NCBI GenBank assembly: GCA_963576735.1
Contig: OY755175.1
Span: 15,082,401 to 15,146,400, forward strand
Direction of reading: 5' to 3'
Length of the DNA: 64,000 nt
Source: Bedellia somnulentella
Taxonomy: Eukaryota; Arthropoda; Insecta; Lepidoptera; Bedelliidae
Of this stretch, positions 30,601 to 42,487 are shown piece by piece (positions within the stretch are counted from its first letter, which is position 1; every line of letters begins with the position of its first letter). Position numbers and translations under genes: made by a program. The notes below the pieces were generated by a model. It worked only from the letters and a program-made list of their open reading frames with translations. It was not told the origin of the DNA and made no database searches.

Positions 30601-30777
30601 TGAATTACCTAAAATGAAAAAAAAAATGTTTCCTCTGTATATCTCCTAAGATGCAGTAGAGGTATTGTACAGATCAAACATTGTCACCAGCTGTTCAGAG
30701 TAACACATTTTTACAGCGAGTATTGTGTTCATAAAAAAAATGAAGAGTATGTTTACTAAGAGTGAAAGCAAAAAATA

Positions 30778-30850
30778 CTACAAGGATAGCTTAGTGAAGG
30801 AGCTTGACCTTAGATGCAAACGTCCTAGGTTTAAATTCTGAACATGCCTT
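30778..30850 (+). repeat. SINE family C, head fragment
   Basis: GGATAGCTTAGTGAAGGAGC with a weak B-box-like GTTTAAATTCTG. The body is lost. Confidence 0.5.
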
Positions 30851-31106
30851 TAATAGTGTAGCATGTATTTATCAAAAGAATAGAAAACCTTTTTATTTCT
30901 TATCTAATATATTTTCATAAATAGCGATACAGGAATACAGTTTTACAAAGTATGAGTAGTACAATTGACGTCTACAAAAATGGTTCCCAAGCAAGTGATA
31001 AAATAGTCAGAAGAACTAATCTACGAGTATATCAACCCTTCGCATATATATGGTGCAATGAAATGTCTATGTCTAGGTTTAGAAAAAAACCTACTCAAAA
31101 TACATT

Positions 31107-31348
31107 CATACATATACTCACGGCTGTAAATCCCTAGAAGGGGTAGCCAGAGCTAAGGAATTTGAAACTCCTCAGCCACTTTTGGAAAGTTGAGTGGGGC
31201 AAAGACGGTATAATAAAGGTTATTGGTGATAGGTCTCCAACCGCATCGCCCAAAAATCTCTTAAAAGCCCCAATACCGTTAGTCGCCTCTTACGTACACC
31301 CACCGGCAGAAATGGGGTAGTGCTATTCTAAGCCGACACTACACAGCA
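31107..31348 (-). repeat. SINE family A copy, full length
   Basis: Antisense, from CATACATATACTCACGGC to GACACTACACAGC. Confidence 0.92.
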
Positions 31349-31407
31349 AAACTCAAAATACGAGCGCCAAAATAAATAACGATTTTGAGATAACATTGAC
31401 ATTTCAT

Positions 31408-31745
31408 TTATACATCACCCACGCTGTTTATCTCCGAAATGGTGACAATGGTATAGCATACTTAGTCTTATGATCATCACGTGACATTTTTGTCACCTAC
31501 TGTGAAGAGTATATGCTTATACACTCAGGTGATGGAAGACCGGCTTGTGTGTGCTAACCCACTGTCTCATCACTAATAAAATTGGGTTTCCTTATGATGT
31601 ATTCCCTAACCGTTAACAACCTTGATACATTAACCACACGTAAGACTTGAGAAAAGACACGCTGATGTACGCCTGACGGAGGACTAGAACTCACCTCTCC
31701 TGCATTAGAAGCTGTGGTATTTCCACTATGAGCTATGCAAGATCA
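31408..31745 (-). repeat. SINE family C, diverged copy
   Basis: Antisense: ACGCTGTTTATCTCCGAAAT, then CCTTATGATGTATTCCCTAA and ATGAGCTATGCAAGATC at the head. Confidence 0.75.
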
Positions 31746-33279
31746 TATAAATATGAGCTTTGATAGCTTATTGGCAAGGTGATTTAGATTTTTTACTAGG
31801 GCTAAATACAAGTTCTTCTTTTGAATTTCAAATTTATGTATTTATTGAAAAATGTTTCGGAGTATTTGTTGTCTTTATAAGGTTAATTATAATTAGAGCG
31901 TTTTTACTTAATGTATCATTTCAACTAATTAATATTCAGTGATCTAAGTACTCTTACCAACGTAAAGTAGTTGACAGCCAAAGCCTCGATGTCTAATGAA
32001 CTTATAATACTCAGCCTTACCCTTTTCTAACTCAAATAATCCCCTTTACAAATAAACGAGAAGGTCTTTGTTCTATAGATGTGTTGTAATGTTATTTCAA
32101 CAATAAAAAGCGCTCAGGGTGCTCTTAATTGCGACATAAAAAGTTTAAAAACCTTTCAGTAGATCAAACAAGGCGAGTGGAGCTGACAGACGGTGTCATA
32201 TCGTGTTACATACGAAGGGTCACATTCGTTTAAAATAATAAATAACACATTTTGGTGTTAAAGAACACTTTACTATGCCATTGATGCGTAAACAGTTCGC
32301 GGTCGGGCCGTTTTCAGAGATTAGGGTCGCGCAATTCTGTCAATGTAAACTTATTGAGTGTGAATTTGTTTTGGAATGTAACAAATTTATAACTAAAATA
32401 ACGTAATTTACGAAAAAAAATGTGTGTGTATGATGGAGCATAAGAAACAAGATACAAAATCAAATATGTCGATGTAGAGCTGTGGTCAAATAAATACTGA
32501 ATTTTTACTCAATAAATAATAATGTTTTTTTTGTATTTTTTGTAAATGATCCTAAACTATTATAGGATAAGCTATAAGTCCAAACGGTAAATATTATTCG
32601 TAAATATCTGTCATTGCGAATCCATGGTACTAAAATAATGACTCCCCCGTTTTCTTATTGAGCAAACATACAGACAGATCAATGATAGCGTAAATAATAC
32701 GTATATAACAAAGCATCGTACAACAGCATGATCCTACGAAGGAGTATTTAAAAAGTGTTTGTTCTTTAATTCCAATTCCATGGTTTTCATATCAATTTTG
32801 ACTTTAACGCTGTGAAATATTTACATATTTGCAATGAGCAGACAATACCTATATTTTAAAACCTAAAACGCGATAGATTTCTCAGTTTATTTTTTTGATG
32901 TTTGCTCTTTATATCATGTATAAATATGTAACCTACGACACCAGCTAATTATACAAATCTGTTAACACCTCGTTAGTACATACTAACATACTTTAATAAA
33001 CATACATATACTGACCAGGTCAGGTTAAAACCTTCCGATTCAACATCAATACAATTGTAATTTATTCTACATTGTAAATGGCTTGCTTAAGACGTTCGAT
33101 CGCGAATCACTTGAAAAGGCGCGAACCGTGATAGCGAATTTGATTAGTTCCCGTCTGTTTCCCGAAGGCTGTGGGTAAATTACCCGCTACAAAAGTATAA
33201 GTAAGTAAAGTATAAGCTATGTGAGTGTAGGGAGGCCTTTTCGATAACTCATACTGAAATTATAAATCAATCTGCAGTT
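31746..33279. other. No gene seen
   Basis: AT-rich. There is a short GC-richer patch at 32290-32340 (GTTCGCGGTCGGGCCGTTTT) without exon features. Confidence 0.45.
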
Positions 33280-33440
33280 TACTGAAGACCTAGCATGAGC
33301 GCTGTTTTATCGTCACGATAACGGTTAGAACGAAATGTCAGTATACGATACTAAGTGCCAAAGAGAAAGCTGCTTTATACCACGCGGTATCTAGTAAAAG
33401 GTCGCTCGTACAAGCTATGCTGGGCAGTGTAGAGGACCTA
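33280..33440 (+). repeat. Repeat family E copy
   Basis: GATAACGGTTAGAACGAAAT then GCAGTATACGATACTAAG-like sequence and CTGCTTTATACCACGC, ending GTCGCTCGTACAAGC. Related copies are at 50826, 57040 and 62860. Confidence 0.7.
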
Positions 33441-33663
33441 GCTCTGCTCACGATTACATGATACATTGTCACCTATAGTATCCAGTTTTTCAGATAACTA
33501 TCGGCTCGGACTTAGAATCCCCTTCGGCTGTAATGACTAGTTGCCTTCGTGAGCCATACGACTTTTTTTAGCATTCTTATAATTACATTTTATTACTAAT
33601 TCCTTATTTAAAAAATATGTTTCTTAGATAATTTGTTGACCAGGTTGCCCGACGTAAGTTTAA

Positions 33664-33705
33664 AAAACGCGCGCCGCGCATGCGCAATGGCTGCCTGGGC
33701 CAACT
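33664..33705. promoter_or_regulatory. CpG-rich patch with an NRF-1/ewg-like palindrome
   Basis: GCGCGCCGCGCATGCGCAAT contains GCGCATGCGC, the consensus core bound by NRF-1 (Drosophila ewg). It is isolated in AT-rich DNA. A promoter role is only a possibility, and no transcript is seen. Confidence 0.3.
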
Positions 33706-34500
33706 AGATTATACGTTTATTTTATATAAAATATATAATTATTTGAATGAAATCTATAATAAATATTGAAGATTTAGCTAAACCTGTCAATTCATCACAA
33801 AAAGGGTTGAATTAAGCAAGTATTTTTATTTTATTATACCCCAGTAAACGCGGATACTCCTCTATATTGTTTTTGTAAACCATATTTTTTGGCGAGCAAA
33901 AGTTATATTTAATTATAATCGCACAAGTAACTTACGATACACAAAAAGTCCCAGTTTTGGTAATGGTTATGCCTAGTGCTATAAATTTCAATTTATAAAC
34001 AAGTGTGTTAAAAAATATATAAATATAAAAAGTTGTAATTAGGTACTTTTTGGCTTTATCGAGTTGCTTATTTTAGTAAGATAAAGGTTAACTTATATGA
34101 CATCAAATTACGTCATTAGAAGTTTATTGAAGTGAAAAGCGCTTATTTCACAGGCGGTGTATTTATGCAAAAGCAAAAAGGTCAACATCAAGAGAGTCAT
34201 TCTTTGATCCATAAATTATAGTTACGTTTATTCGTTCTTTAATTGGTACTAAAAAAGTTATATATCTTGTATCCATTTAGTCCATAGTTAGCGTGTTTAT
34301 TTTATTGATATCTTGCGCAATGTGTCGAGCAAGGCAGTTTGTTTCGCATTTATTTTATGAGCAAACAGCATGCTTTTGATTCGAAATGCAGTTTTATTAT
34401 GTATTTTTCCTCGGTACATCGTTTTTATTTACTAGTGTATTTTAATATATTTACTTGACCTAAAAATATCAAGATTTTATATAATAAACTTATTTTACGA

Positions 34501-34686
34501 AACATACATACATACATATACTCACGCCATTAATTCCCATTGGGGTAGGCAGAGACTATCGATCGCCACTTCGTACGATCCTGACAAACCTCTCTAGCTT
34601 CGTTAACATCCATCAATCTTTTCATACATACTCTTTTATTCTTCATACTTCGGACGCCAGCCTTTTTGAGCACACTCTCAATTTTA
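34501..34686 (-). repeat. RTE-like LINE 3' end, 5'-truncated copy
   Basis: Antisense and nearly identical to 3597-3780 (CACGCCATTAATTCCCATTG, ACGCCAGCCTTTTTGAGCAC). It stops abruptly at CTCAATTTTACG. Appears young. Confidence 0.9.
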
Positions 34687-34774
34687 CGAAAATCAGAACT
34701 TTTTAATGTTCACAAAGAAAACTCATTCGAGATAATTGAGATCTGACTACTTACGTAAACAATTGTGTATGTGT

Positions 34775-35045
34775 AAGTAGAAAGTACCGATCACCACTTT
34801 GTAAGATTCTGGCAAACCAAGATTCATTACATTCATATATATATTCATTCATGCCCTTTTATTTTTCATATTTCGGGAGCCTACGTTTGCGAGCACATTT
34901 TGTAATTGATCCAAATGGGTCCTCCGTGGTCGCCCTCTACTAACATTACCTGCTACATTGGATCTGAATATATCTTTCACTAATTTACTTTCATACATCC
35001 TTTCAATGTGCCCTCCATCTTAACCCTTAACCCTAGTTTTATAAC
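34775..35045 (-). repeat. RTE-like LINE 3' region, older copy
   Basis: Antisense, diverged: GTGGTCGCCCTCTACTAACA and AATTGATCCAAATGGGTCCT correspond to the GRPRRTHLDQI coding part. Confidence 0.8.
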
Positions 35046-35109
35046 TTTGAGAGTACCTATCTTTCAAGCTTTTTACTTGGGTAAAATATTATTTCTCATC
35101 TCATGCTCT

Positions 35110-35283
35110 TATACTCACGGCTAATAATTCCTCAGTCACCTTTGGAAAGTTGAGTGGGGAAAAGAAGTAAAATAATGGTAATGGGTCTAAAAATCCTTTA
35201 AAAGCCCCAATACCGTTAGTCGCCTCTTATGTACACCCACCGGAAGAAATGGGGTAGTGCTATTCTAAGCTGACACTACACAG
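35110..35283 (-). repeat. SINE family A, internally deleted
   Basis: Antisense: ATACTCACGGCTAATAATTC to GCTGACACTACACAGC. Confidence 0.85.
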
Positions 35284-35400
35284 CAGCTAAAATAAAGCTA
35301 ATATATTATTTGAGAAACCTAAATGTTCCTTATCAAGATTTATGACGAAGACGATAGGTATGTTTTATATTTATAATTTAGTTTCTCGTAGTTGTATTTC

Positions 35401-35650
35401 CGTGTAGTGCCGGCTTAGAATGTCGGTACCCCTTTTTAACGATGGGTGTCGTAGGAGGCGACCAAGGGTATTGGGGCTTTTTATTGGATTTTTGGGCGAT
35501 GCGGTTGGAGACCCATCACCAAAAACCTTTATTTTTACAATCTTTTTCCCACTCAACTTCCAAAAGTGGCTGAGGAATTTATAATTCCTTAGCTCTGGCT
35601 AACCTTTCAAGAGAAATATAGCCGTGAGTATATGTATGTATGTATGTAGT
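35401..35650 (+). repeat. SINE family A copy
   Basis: Sense: GTGTAGTGCCGGCTTAGAAT to GTGAGTATATGTATG with (TATG)n. Confidence 0.9.
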
Positions 35651-35818
35651 TTCTTGTGTAGAGTCCCTTTAGAATTTTGGTACACAAATTCTAAAATGAT
35701 TCACAGTTGACATTGCTTAGTCCCAATACTTTTAGATACTAATTGCACAGTATACGTACTTACAGATAGACGGACGTAGTGAAATTATAAGAGTTTAGCT
35801 TTTAAAATTTTGGATTTA

Positions 35819-35921
35819 ATCAGGCGTTACTTTGCGGAAATCCATAGCAATACTAATATTAATAAATTTCTTCTTTATTCGATTATCGAATTAAGCGAAG
35901 AAATTTATTAATATTAGTACT
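35819..35921. mobile_element. Shrunken copy of the 15547 MITE
   Basis: The same 33-base lead (GTTACTTTGCGGAAATCCAT) and the same arms (AATATTAATAAATTTCTTC and complement) as at 15547, but with only about 17 bases between the arms. It is practically a bare hairpin. Confidence 0.7.
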
Positions 35922-37019
35922 TTTAAAATTTTCCTACAAAACTCTTATGAAATAAAAAAAAGTAATAAAAAACCTAGGTTCAAGTTCAAAATTATAATTG
36001 CCAACAATGTAAAGACTGACCGTCACGGCAGTCTAACTTACTAACATAAAACTTCACATATTCAAGCGTCCCAAATCCTCGAGTCGTCAATACACGATTT
36101 GGAATAAATCTCACAACAATCCTTTAATTAGACTGTGCAGTTGTAATTTCCGAGTTTGCCCTACTTTGCACATTTGCACACTCAATTTCCACCTCAGTTA
36201 TAATAGAAGAATACAATCAAGTTGCAATGTTCTATTTCCATGTTGATACACAATTTGAACACAATGTACAGCTAAATAATTGCGTTTCAATCACAGGAAA
36301 ATCGAGACAAAAATCAATTAGCGGACCTCTCAATTGACCCTTATAAACCAACAGGTACAGATGGAGTAGGGTAGTACTAAGCTAACGATACGCTGTGACA
36401 ACATAGAAAATCTAGACACAGAAGTATGATCATTATGATTGATGACGTAATAGCGAATATTAATTACCTAAGCTTTTGTAGAGCTTGACTTCGTGACTGA
36501 TAATTATCAATAAATATAAGCCAATTAAAATTGCCGTCATCAAATTATACCGCAACAATGCTTTTGATATTAAATATGTTACTGATATAATATATATTCT
36601 AGTACAAGCAATATCATTCAAATATTTAACCTTCCCTTGATAATATAAGGACATAAAGCTATTTTTATCAGGATACAGTAAAGCGGATATTTCAATAATA
36701 TGAACACTATTGGTGTCAGTCACATTCAGTCAGTCAATTAATAATCGATATGGTTTTGTGATGAATTCGCTGTTAATTTTGAGCAGTAAAATGAATGACC
36801 ATTTATTTTGTATATTTGATACGTTGAGCTCAATTTATTCGCTGCGCTAAATGTTTAAAACGTAGCACTTTGACTGTTTCGTGCGTGTAAAATCAATGCT
36901 ACACATTTTTTACACTAGGAAAATGAACAGACTTCATGTAAAGAAGTATAAATAAGACTGAACAAAGAAAGAACGCTTTCAACGACTATCCATCCACATG
37001 CTCAACAAAATTCTAATTA
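35922..37019. other. No gene seen
   Basis: AT-rich. A minus-strand run of 87 codons at 36460-36723 is low-complexity Ile/Leu/Tyr reading and not taken as a gene. Confidence 0.5.
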
Positions 37020-37439
37020 GGTGGGTACTGACTGAGCGAGCCGCCTCGCGAGGCGGCAGCCTTGCGAGGCAAACCCTCGGTCAGTCTGGACGTGCCGCGC
37101 CCGCCCGCCCACGGCAAAGGCCCGCCCTGCCTCGCCCGAGCGTGCTGCGGCCCGAGCCAAGCGTTGTCGGTTTTTGTCAAAGATCAAAAGCGCCTCAGTG
37201 CCCTCAGTACGTTTGCCACGCTCACTCAAGACGTGACTGTTTGTGATTTTGCCTCGCTCATTCGTTCTCTGTTCAAGTTCAAGTAAAACTGAGCGTCGTG
37301 CGTGCCTCAGCCTCACTGTGGCTCGGCCTTGCCGCGCGAGGAAGAAAACTTACAGACCGAGGCTGCCTCGCGCGGCATGTGTACTGCGGCAAACGTCCAA
37401 GGCTGCCTCGCAAGGCGGCTCTCTCAGTCAGTACGCACC
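37020..37439. mobile_element. GC-rich MITE with TA target duplication
   Basis: Inverted ends GGTGGGTACTGACTGAG(C)G and, at the right inverted, GGTGCGTACTGACTGAGAG, both followed by AGCCGCCT(C/T)GCGAGGC. TA lies at 37018-37019 and 37440-37441. The 420-bp interior is about 60% GC and repeats GCCTCGCGAGG-like palindromes. No transposase. The TA site points to Tc1/mariner-like mobilisation. Confidence 0.8.
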
Positions 37440-37611
37440 TATTCACATGTTGGAATTCACCATAGCATCATTTAAGTTTAAAAAATATTCATTTATCAAA
37501 ATATAGAAGAATTAAGACCCAACGCACTCATGACCAAGTCCGGTAAAATACGAATCTTCTCTGGTTATTCTTAGGAATAATGTCTGGTGAGGAATATTGC
37601 TTTCACATATT

Positions 37612-37935
37612 GACCCCGTGGTGTAGCGGTAAAGCACCGGGCTTCAAACCTGGGGGTCTCGGGTTCGAATTCCGAGGGTTGGGCTCAGATATTAAATTTG
37701 TAAGAGTGAATCCAATTTTGAACAATATTGAGGGCATGATCGGCATGAATCTCCGGATTATCCGAAAATTAAGATGCTTCTGTGTTTCAAAAGGCACATT
37801 AAGCCGTCGGTCGCGGCTAGTTTTACGATATTCATTAATCTGCCATTCCGCATTTGGCCAGCGGTATGTACTATGACCAAATCCCCCTCCTCAAGTTAGG
37901 CTCGAGCTGCTTTGATGGATATAACATGGGCTGTG
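37612..37935 (+). repeat. SINE family B copy, full length
   Basis: Sense: head CCCCGTGGTGTAGCGGTAAA, B-box-like GGTTCGAATTCC, AAATTAAGATGCTTCTGTG, 3' end GATATAACATGGGCTGTG. Confidence 0.88.
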
Positions 37936-38586
37936 ATGGTAATGAATGTGATCGGTTCTTGTGATGGACAATCTGATTTAATTATGTCACATTAGCATTG
38001 GTTCTTTATCAAGTAAAGCTAGAATATATTATTAGTTTGAAATTCAGATAATCAAAGTTATCTGTAATCATGTGAAGAATGTTCTATAATATCTGGATGT
38101 GCTGCAGCCTGAAATATAGCCTGTGCCTAGAAAGATGAGCCCTTTTCTTATCTACCTATACTACAAATAAAGTTAGATGGACTTTGTGTACACAGACGTA
38201 CACAAGTGAGCCACCCTGAATAAATTGACAGGCAATAATTTTCACTTGGCATGTTGCAAATAATTGAATTTGCAACGGGTACACCTACTAATAAATATTA
38301 CAATATTAAATACCTATAAATCAAGAGATAATCCAAAGAAAAACGAGATATTAACAATAATTATATTTACGTTTGGCACTAGAATGCTCTTAGGCGTAGA
38401 TTTATATCGTATTTACTTGGAATGTAAATGTAATTTGAGCTTATTCGATTGGTTGGATATGAACAGCATAGAAGATTTATTACGGCATAAGTGGCATTAA
38501 ATATATTTAATTCTAATGCTCGGTTCTATTGTGGATTAGTTAAAAGTTTATTTGCTGCAATATGCTCTCTTATTTTATTTGTGTTG
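37936..38586. other. No gene seen
   Basis: AT-rich. A 78-codon plus-strand reading at 38264-38500 has no family features. Confidence 0.45.
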
Positions 38587-38834
38587 ATCATACATACATA
38601 CATTTACTCACGGCTATATTTCCCTAGAAGGGGTATCCAGAGCTAAAGAATTATAAATTCCTCAGCCACTTTTGGAAGGTGAGTGGGAAAAAGATGGTAA
38701 AATAAAGGTTTTTGGTGATGGGTCTCTAACCGCATAACCCAAAAATCCAACAAAAAGCCCTAATACCCTTAGTCGCCTCTTACGACACCCGTGGGTAGAA
38801 AGGGGTAGCGACATTCTAAGCCGGCACTTCACGG
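38587..38834 (-). repeat. SINE family A copy
   Basis: Antisense: CATACATACATTTACTCACG to GCCGGCACTTCACGGC. Confidence 0.9.
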
Positions 38835-39299
38835 CAATTTGTGTTGATCCTTACTCAGTAATCAGATAGCCACCCATAAAGTACTTAGATATGCTTACTT
38901 GCAAACGTATAGTGATTATTAGTGATTGGTTTTTCAATCCAAAATAGAGATTGTGAAAAGTACGATAAAGGTAGAAACGTCTTTCATGGGCTTATATTAT
39001 GTGTAAAAATATTATTAAATCAGTTGTGAGTTGTGGAGCCCATTCATTGCATACAAATAAAGAAATCTTTCCTCTTTTTAATAAGTATAGAAGTCAGGGC
39101 ACATTTACTGCACTACATAAGGAGTAACAAAGATCTGAGTAGACTTAAGGATATAAGCCGGAAGAAACTTTGATAATTAGATCTAGAGTTTAATGAAGTC
39201 ACGGGTGGGTGGTTTGGTTGGAAACATATCCCTTACTGATAATTTAACTCTCCGTCCGCCTTCTCAGACTACAACAGTGGCTAAGGATTATTGATTAAT

Positions 39300-39738
39300 A
39301 TTAGGGTTGTTGAGGAACTTGTTATGAGGAAGAGGATGAGGAATTTTACAAAATCAATTTTGAGGAAGAGGATGAGGATCAGGAATTTTGTAGACTAAGA
39401 GGAAGAGGATGAGGAAATGATGCTGAAGAGGAATAAAAGAACAAGTAACATTACGCAGATTACGCCAGTATTGAACTTGTTTATATGTTTTCATCTCTGT
39501 CTTCCTTTAAATATTTAATACGGCGAGCTCTCTGTCTGTCTCTCTCTCTCTCTGGCTCTCTATCACACACATCTCGTTTCAACAAAAGTTATAACTGCCG
39601 TTCCTCTTAAAATATGAGGAAGAGGATTTTTTAAAATCAAATTTTGAGGAAGAGGAAGAGGATGAGGAACCTAGAAAAAAAAGGAAATTCCTCATTTTCA
39701 GGAAGAGGAGGAGGAGGAGGAATCCTCATCAACACTAA
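39300..39738. mobile_element. GAGGA-rich element with short inverted ends
   Basis: The left TTAGGGTTGTTGAGGAA and right TCCTCATCAACACTAA are inverted. The interior repeats GAGGAAGAGGATGAGGA-type units on the plus strand, around a TC-microsatellite (39529-39556). TAAT-type bases flank it. The purine repeats could form unusual DNA structures. No protein is proposed. Confidence 0.6.
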
Positions 39739-39744
39739 TTAATA

Positions 39745-40090
39745 TATACATTCACTAACGTCATTTGTTTACATTAGGGTAGGCAGAAGCTATCAAAGAA
39801 TTTAACGAATAAATGAGTATATTAAAAAAAAATGACGTAAAAAAAATGATAGTTTTTAACTTAATTTTGAAAAATAAACTTTTTGACTTTATTAACCATC
39901 AATTTGAGATCTTAGTCAACCTCTCGAGCTTATAGTTAATAATTTTTGTATTAATCAATCTTTTCATACATGCTCTTTACTTCCTTCTTTACACTTAGGA
40001 CGCCGGTATTTTCAGGACATTCTTTATAATTGTCCTTCTTGTACATGCTCTTTTCTCTGCACATCTCGGTGTCCTACCTGCCACTCATAC
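39745..40090 (-). repeat. RTE-like LINE 3' region, old copy
   Basis: Antisense: TTTACATTAGGGTAGGCAGA, then ATCAATCTTTTCATACATGC and AGGACGCCGGTATTTTCAGG. Confidence 0.7.
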
Positions 40091-40559
40091 CTTTATTTTT
40101 TTTTTAAATCTGGTTTGGTCATTCATTGGTTCTGTATATCTCTTTTGCTACTCTACTTTAATACATCTCCTTCATGAGCCCAAATCACCTATACTATAAA
40201 TTTATTTACTATCTCAAATCAGCAAAACTGTTTATTTAGGTACAGTATATTTTTTTCGCTGACGCACAGCTTTACATTACAGTAACTACTAAAATTTAAA
40301 AATCTTTTGAAAGTAATGGAAAAGACCACAACAAAACACAGTAATAGTAATTTGTAAAGGTGGAAACAGATGAAGATATATTTCATGGTTTTCCCGCACG
40401 AAAATAGCTCAATTCAAGATCAGTGCTAAGTGCTAGACGACATTTAAATAAACAAATTAATTTTACTCAAGGATATTAGCAAAGCTGTAATACCTAAACT
40501 GTTACTTCTATAATTAGTAGTTGAAGTATACTTTATCTCATTGCTTCCTATCGGGATTG

Positions 40560-40611
40560 GAAGAGTCTATATTTGGTATTTAGAGCCGTGAGTATATGTA
40601 TCTACATATTT
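40560..40611 (+). repeat. SINE family A, tail only
   Basis: GGTATTTAGAGCCGTGAGTA and TATGTATC. The rest is missing. Confidence 0.55.
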
Positions 40612-40920
40612 GTAGGATTTAAAACTCCAATCAAGAATTGAATGCATGATTATTAGGCTCATCAATCAGTATTAATAATAAACGACTTTCTGCTCTTTAG
40701 TAAACATTCTCAGCTACCAACTTCAATAACTAATAAGTCACATGCAAAACTAGGGCTGGGGCTACCGTATGTACTAAATTTTGGAAACAATAGTTTACAT
40801 TATTTTAATGGTTTTATTGTGTAAGACTCATCTTATCGCTAACAATTGATTTATAGCCGTCCATAGTTAGCACTTTAGATTAATAAAGAAAGTTTTAAAG
40901 CAATAACCCGACCATCCCCC

Positions 40921-41046
40921 GTAGCATGAGGCGTGTGAGAGCGAGTATGTCATGTGAGAACTGAGATACTGACAGATTTTGTATTAGCAATCTGTCAGTT
41001 TCTCACTTCTCATGTGTCAAACGCGCTCTCACAAGCCTCATGCTAC
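40921..41046. mobile_element. Foldback MITE, 126 bp
   Basis: Arms of about 57 bases: GTAGCATGAGGCGTGTGAGA then GAGAACTGAGATACTGACAG, inverted at 40988-41046, about 85% paired, with a 10-base loop (TTGTATTAGC). A transcript would form one long hairpin. Confidence 0.8.
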
Positions 41047-41162
41047 CATTGCAAGTAAAAAGGACAGAACAAGAATTTTTTTTTTGTAGAAATTAAGTTT
41101 TGCCTGGGTGCATATACTTCGAAAATTACAGCTTATCTAGGGCGGATAGTTCGAAAACCATA

Positions 41163-41417
41163 CAACATATATACTCATACATATACTCACGGCTATAATT
41201 CCCTGGAAGGGGTAGCCAGAGCTTCGGAATAAGAAAATCCTCAGCCACTTTTGGAAGTTGATTTGGAAAAAGATGGTAAAATAAAGGTTGTTGGTGATGG
41301 GTCTCCAACCGCATCGCCCATAAATCCCTCAAAAAGACCCAATATCCTTAGTCGCCTCTTACGTACACCCACGGATAGAAATGGGGTAGTGCTATTCTAA
41401 GCTGACACTACACAGCA
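41163..41417 (-). repeat. SINE family A copy, full length
   Basis: Antisense: CATACATATACTCACGGC to GCTGACACTACACAGC. Confidence 0.92.
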
Positions 41418-41616
41418 AAAACCATACAAGTAATCGAAAAACTATGTGATTATATTTTACTTTATTAATAGGTTTAATGTTCTAGGGCGTCAGGTTCGAA
41501 ATGGCGTAAAACATGACCTGAGTTTAAGAACAGCAGTGATTTAGGGTACTTTTTTTGCGACAGCACTATTATATGTCTGTATCGATACTCGATATTCCAT
41601 CTCGAGCAGCCTGTAT

Positions 41617-41860
41617 TGAGTGATTTGGCCATAGACCACTACGCGGGCCTAGTGCACATTGGTAGTCCGTAATAGTAGCCGGGATCGAGGCCCTAATGTG
41701 TCCTCCGCACAGCAAGGAATCAACTTAATTTTCGGATAATCAGGTGATTCAATCCTGCATTTTTTTCCCACACTTTTTACAAATCATGAATAGGCTTTTT
41801 TATTTTATTCCCCAGTTAACGAACCCGTGACCTCTGGATTCTTAATAGCCATATGACACA
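41617..41860 (-). repeat. SINE family B copy, diverged
   Basis: Antisense: TGATTTGGCCATAGACCACT, CTTAATTTTCGGATAATCAG and GAACCCGTGACCTCTGG. Confidence 0.8.
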
Positions 41861-42235
41861 CATGAGGACGAACTAGTCAATACAGTGGTTTCGTAAATCT
41901 ACCTCGGCTTTAATGACTAACTTTGTTTACTTGCATCATAATTCACTATTTTTGCGTTCAATTTTTTGCAATATAGTATTTTATTTTCCACATCATCTTT
42001 AACTTCAACCCTTTTTATTTAAATTAATGATTGAATCACGAACAAAATGTGTCAATTATCTAGTTGTCACGTGTCTGAGTTACGAATTGTTTATCTTTTA
42101 AATTATACGAGGTCTATGAATATTCATCATCGGTTATTTGAACGATCACTCTCGACAAAATATGACACCAACATTTTTCACAACATCGTTGTAGGCAGAG
42201 CCTCCATGGATTGTAATTCATCTATCTTACAAGAG

Positions 42236-42405
42236 TGATTCCTTGGTCTAGTAATAAGGGCGTTAGGCTTAACATGTTAAGGTTTCGGTTCCAATTTCCG
42301 GTGATAACTCTTACAAATTAAAAAAGAGACTATGGAGAATATGGTCTTTTTACTTATTCAGGGTAGGCCGGAGGAACCTCGCGGTTGAGACATAATATGA
42401 GCTGT
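42236..42405 (+). repeat. SINE family B, internally deleted
   Basis: Sense: TTCCTTGGTCTAGTAATAAG head, GTTTCGGTTCCAATTTCC, 3' CATAATATGAGCTGTA. Confidence 0.7.
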
Positions 42406-42487
42406 ATACTGTAACTTCTCAATTCAATATCGTATCTCTCATTCTAAATATATTTTCTGATATTGAAATAGGTAGGTACGAAACTAT

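Noticed and set aside
36998..37316. Overlapping Arg/Pro/Ala-rich ORFs on both strands and an apparent CpG island
   Set aside because: The whole GC-rich block is bounded by inverted ends and TA duplications, so it is a MITE; open frames on all strands are due to the GC content.
39311..39730. Glu-rich coding region
   Set aside because: Purine-repeat DNA with inverted ends and frame breaks; explained as low-complexity mobile DNA.
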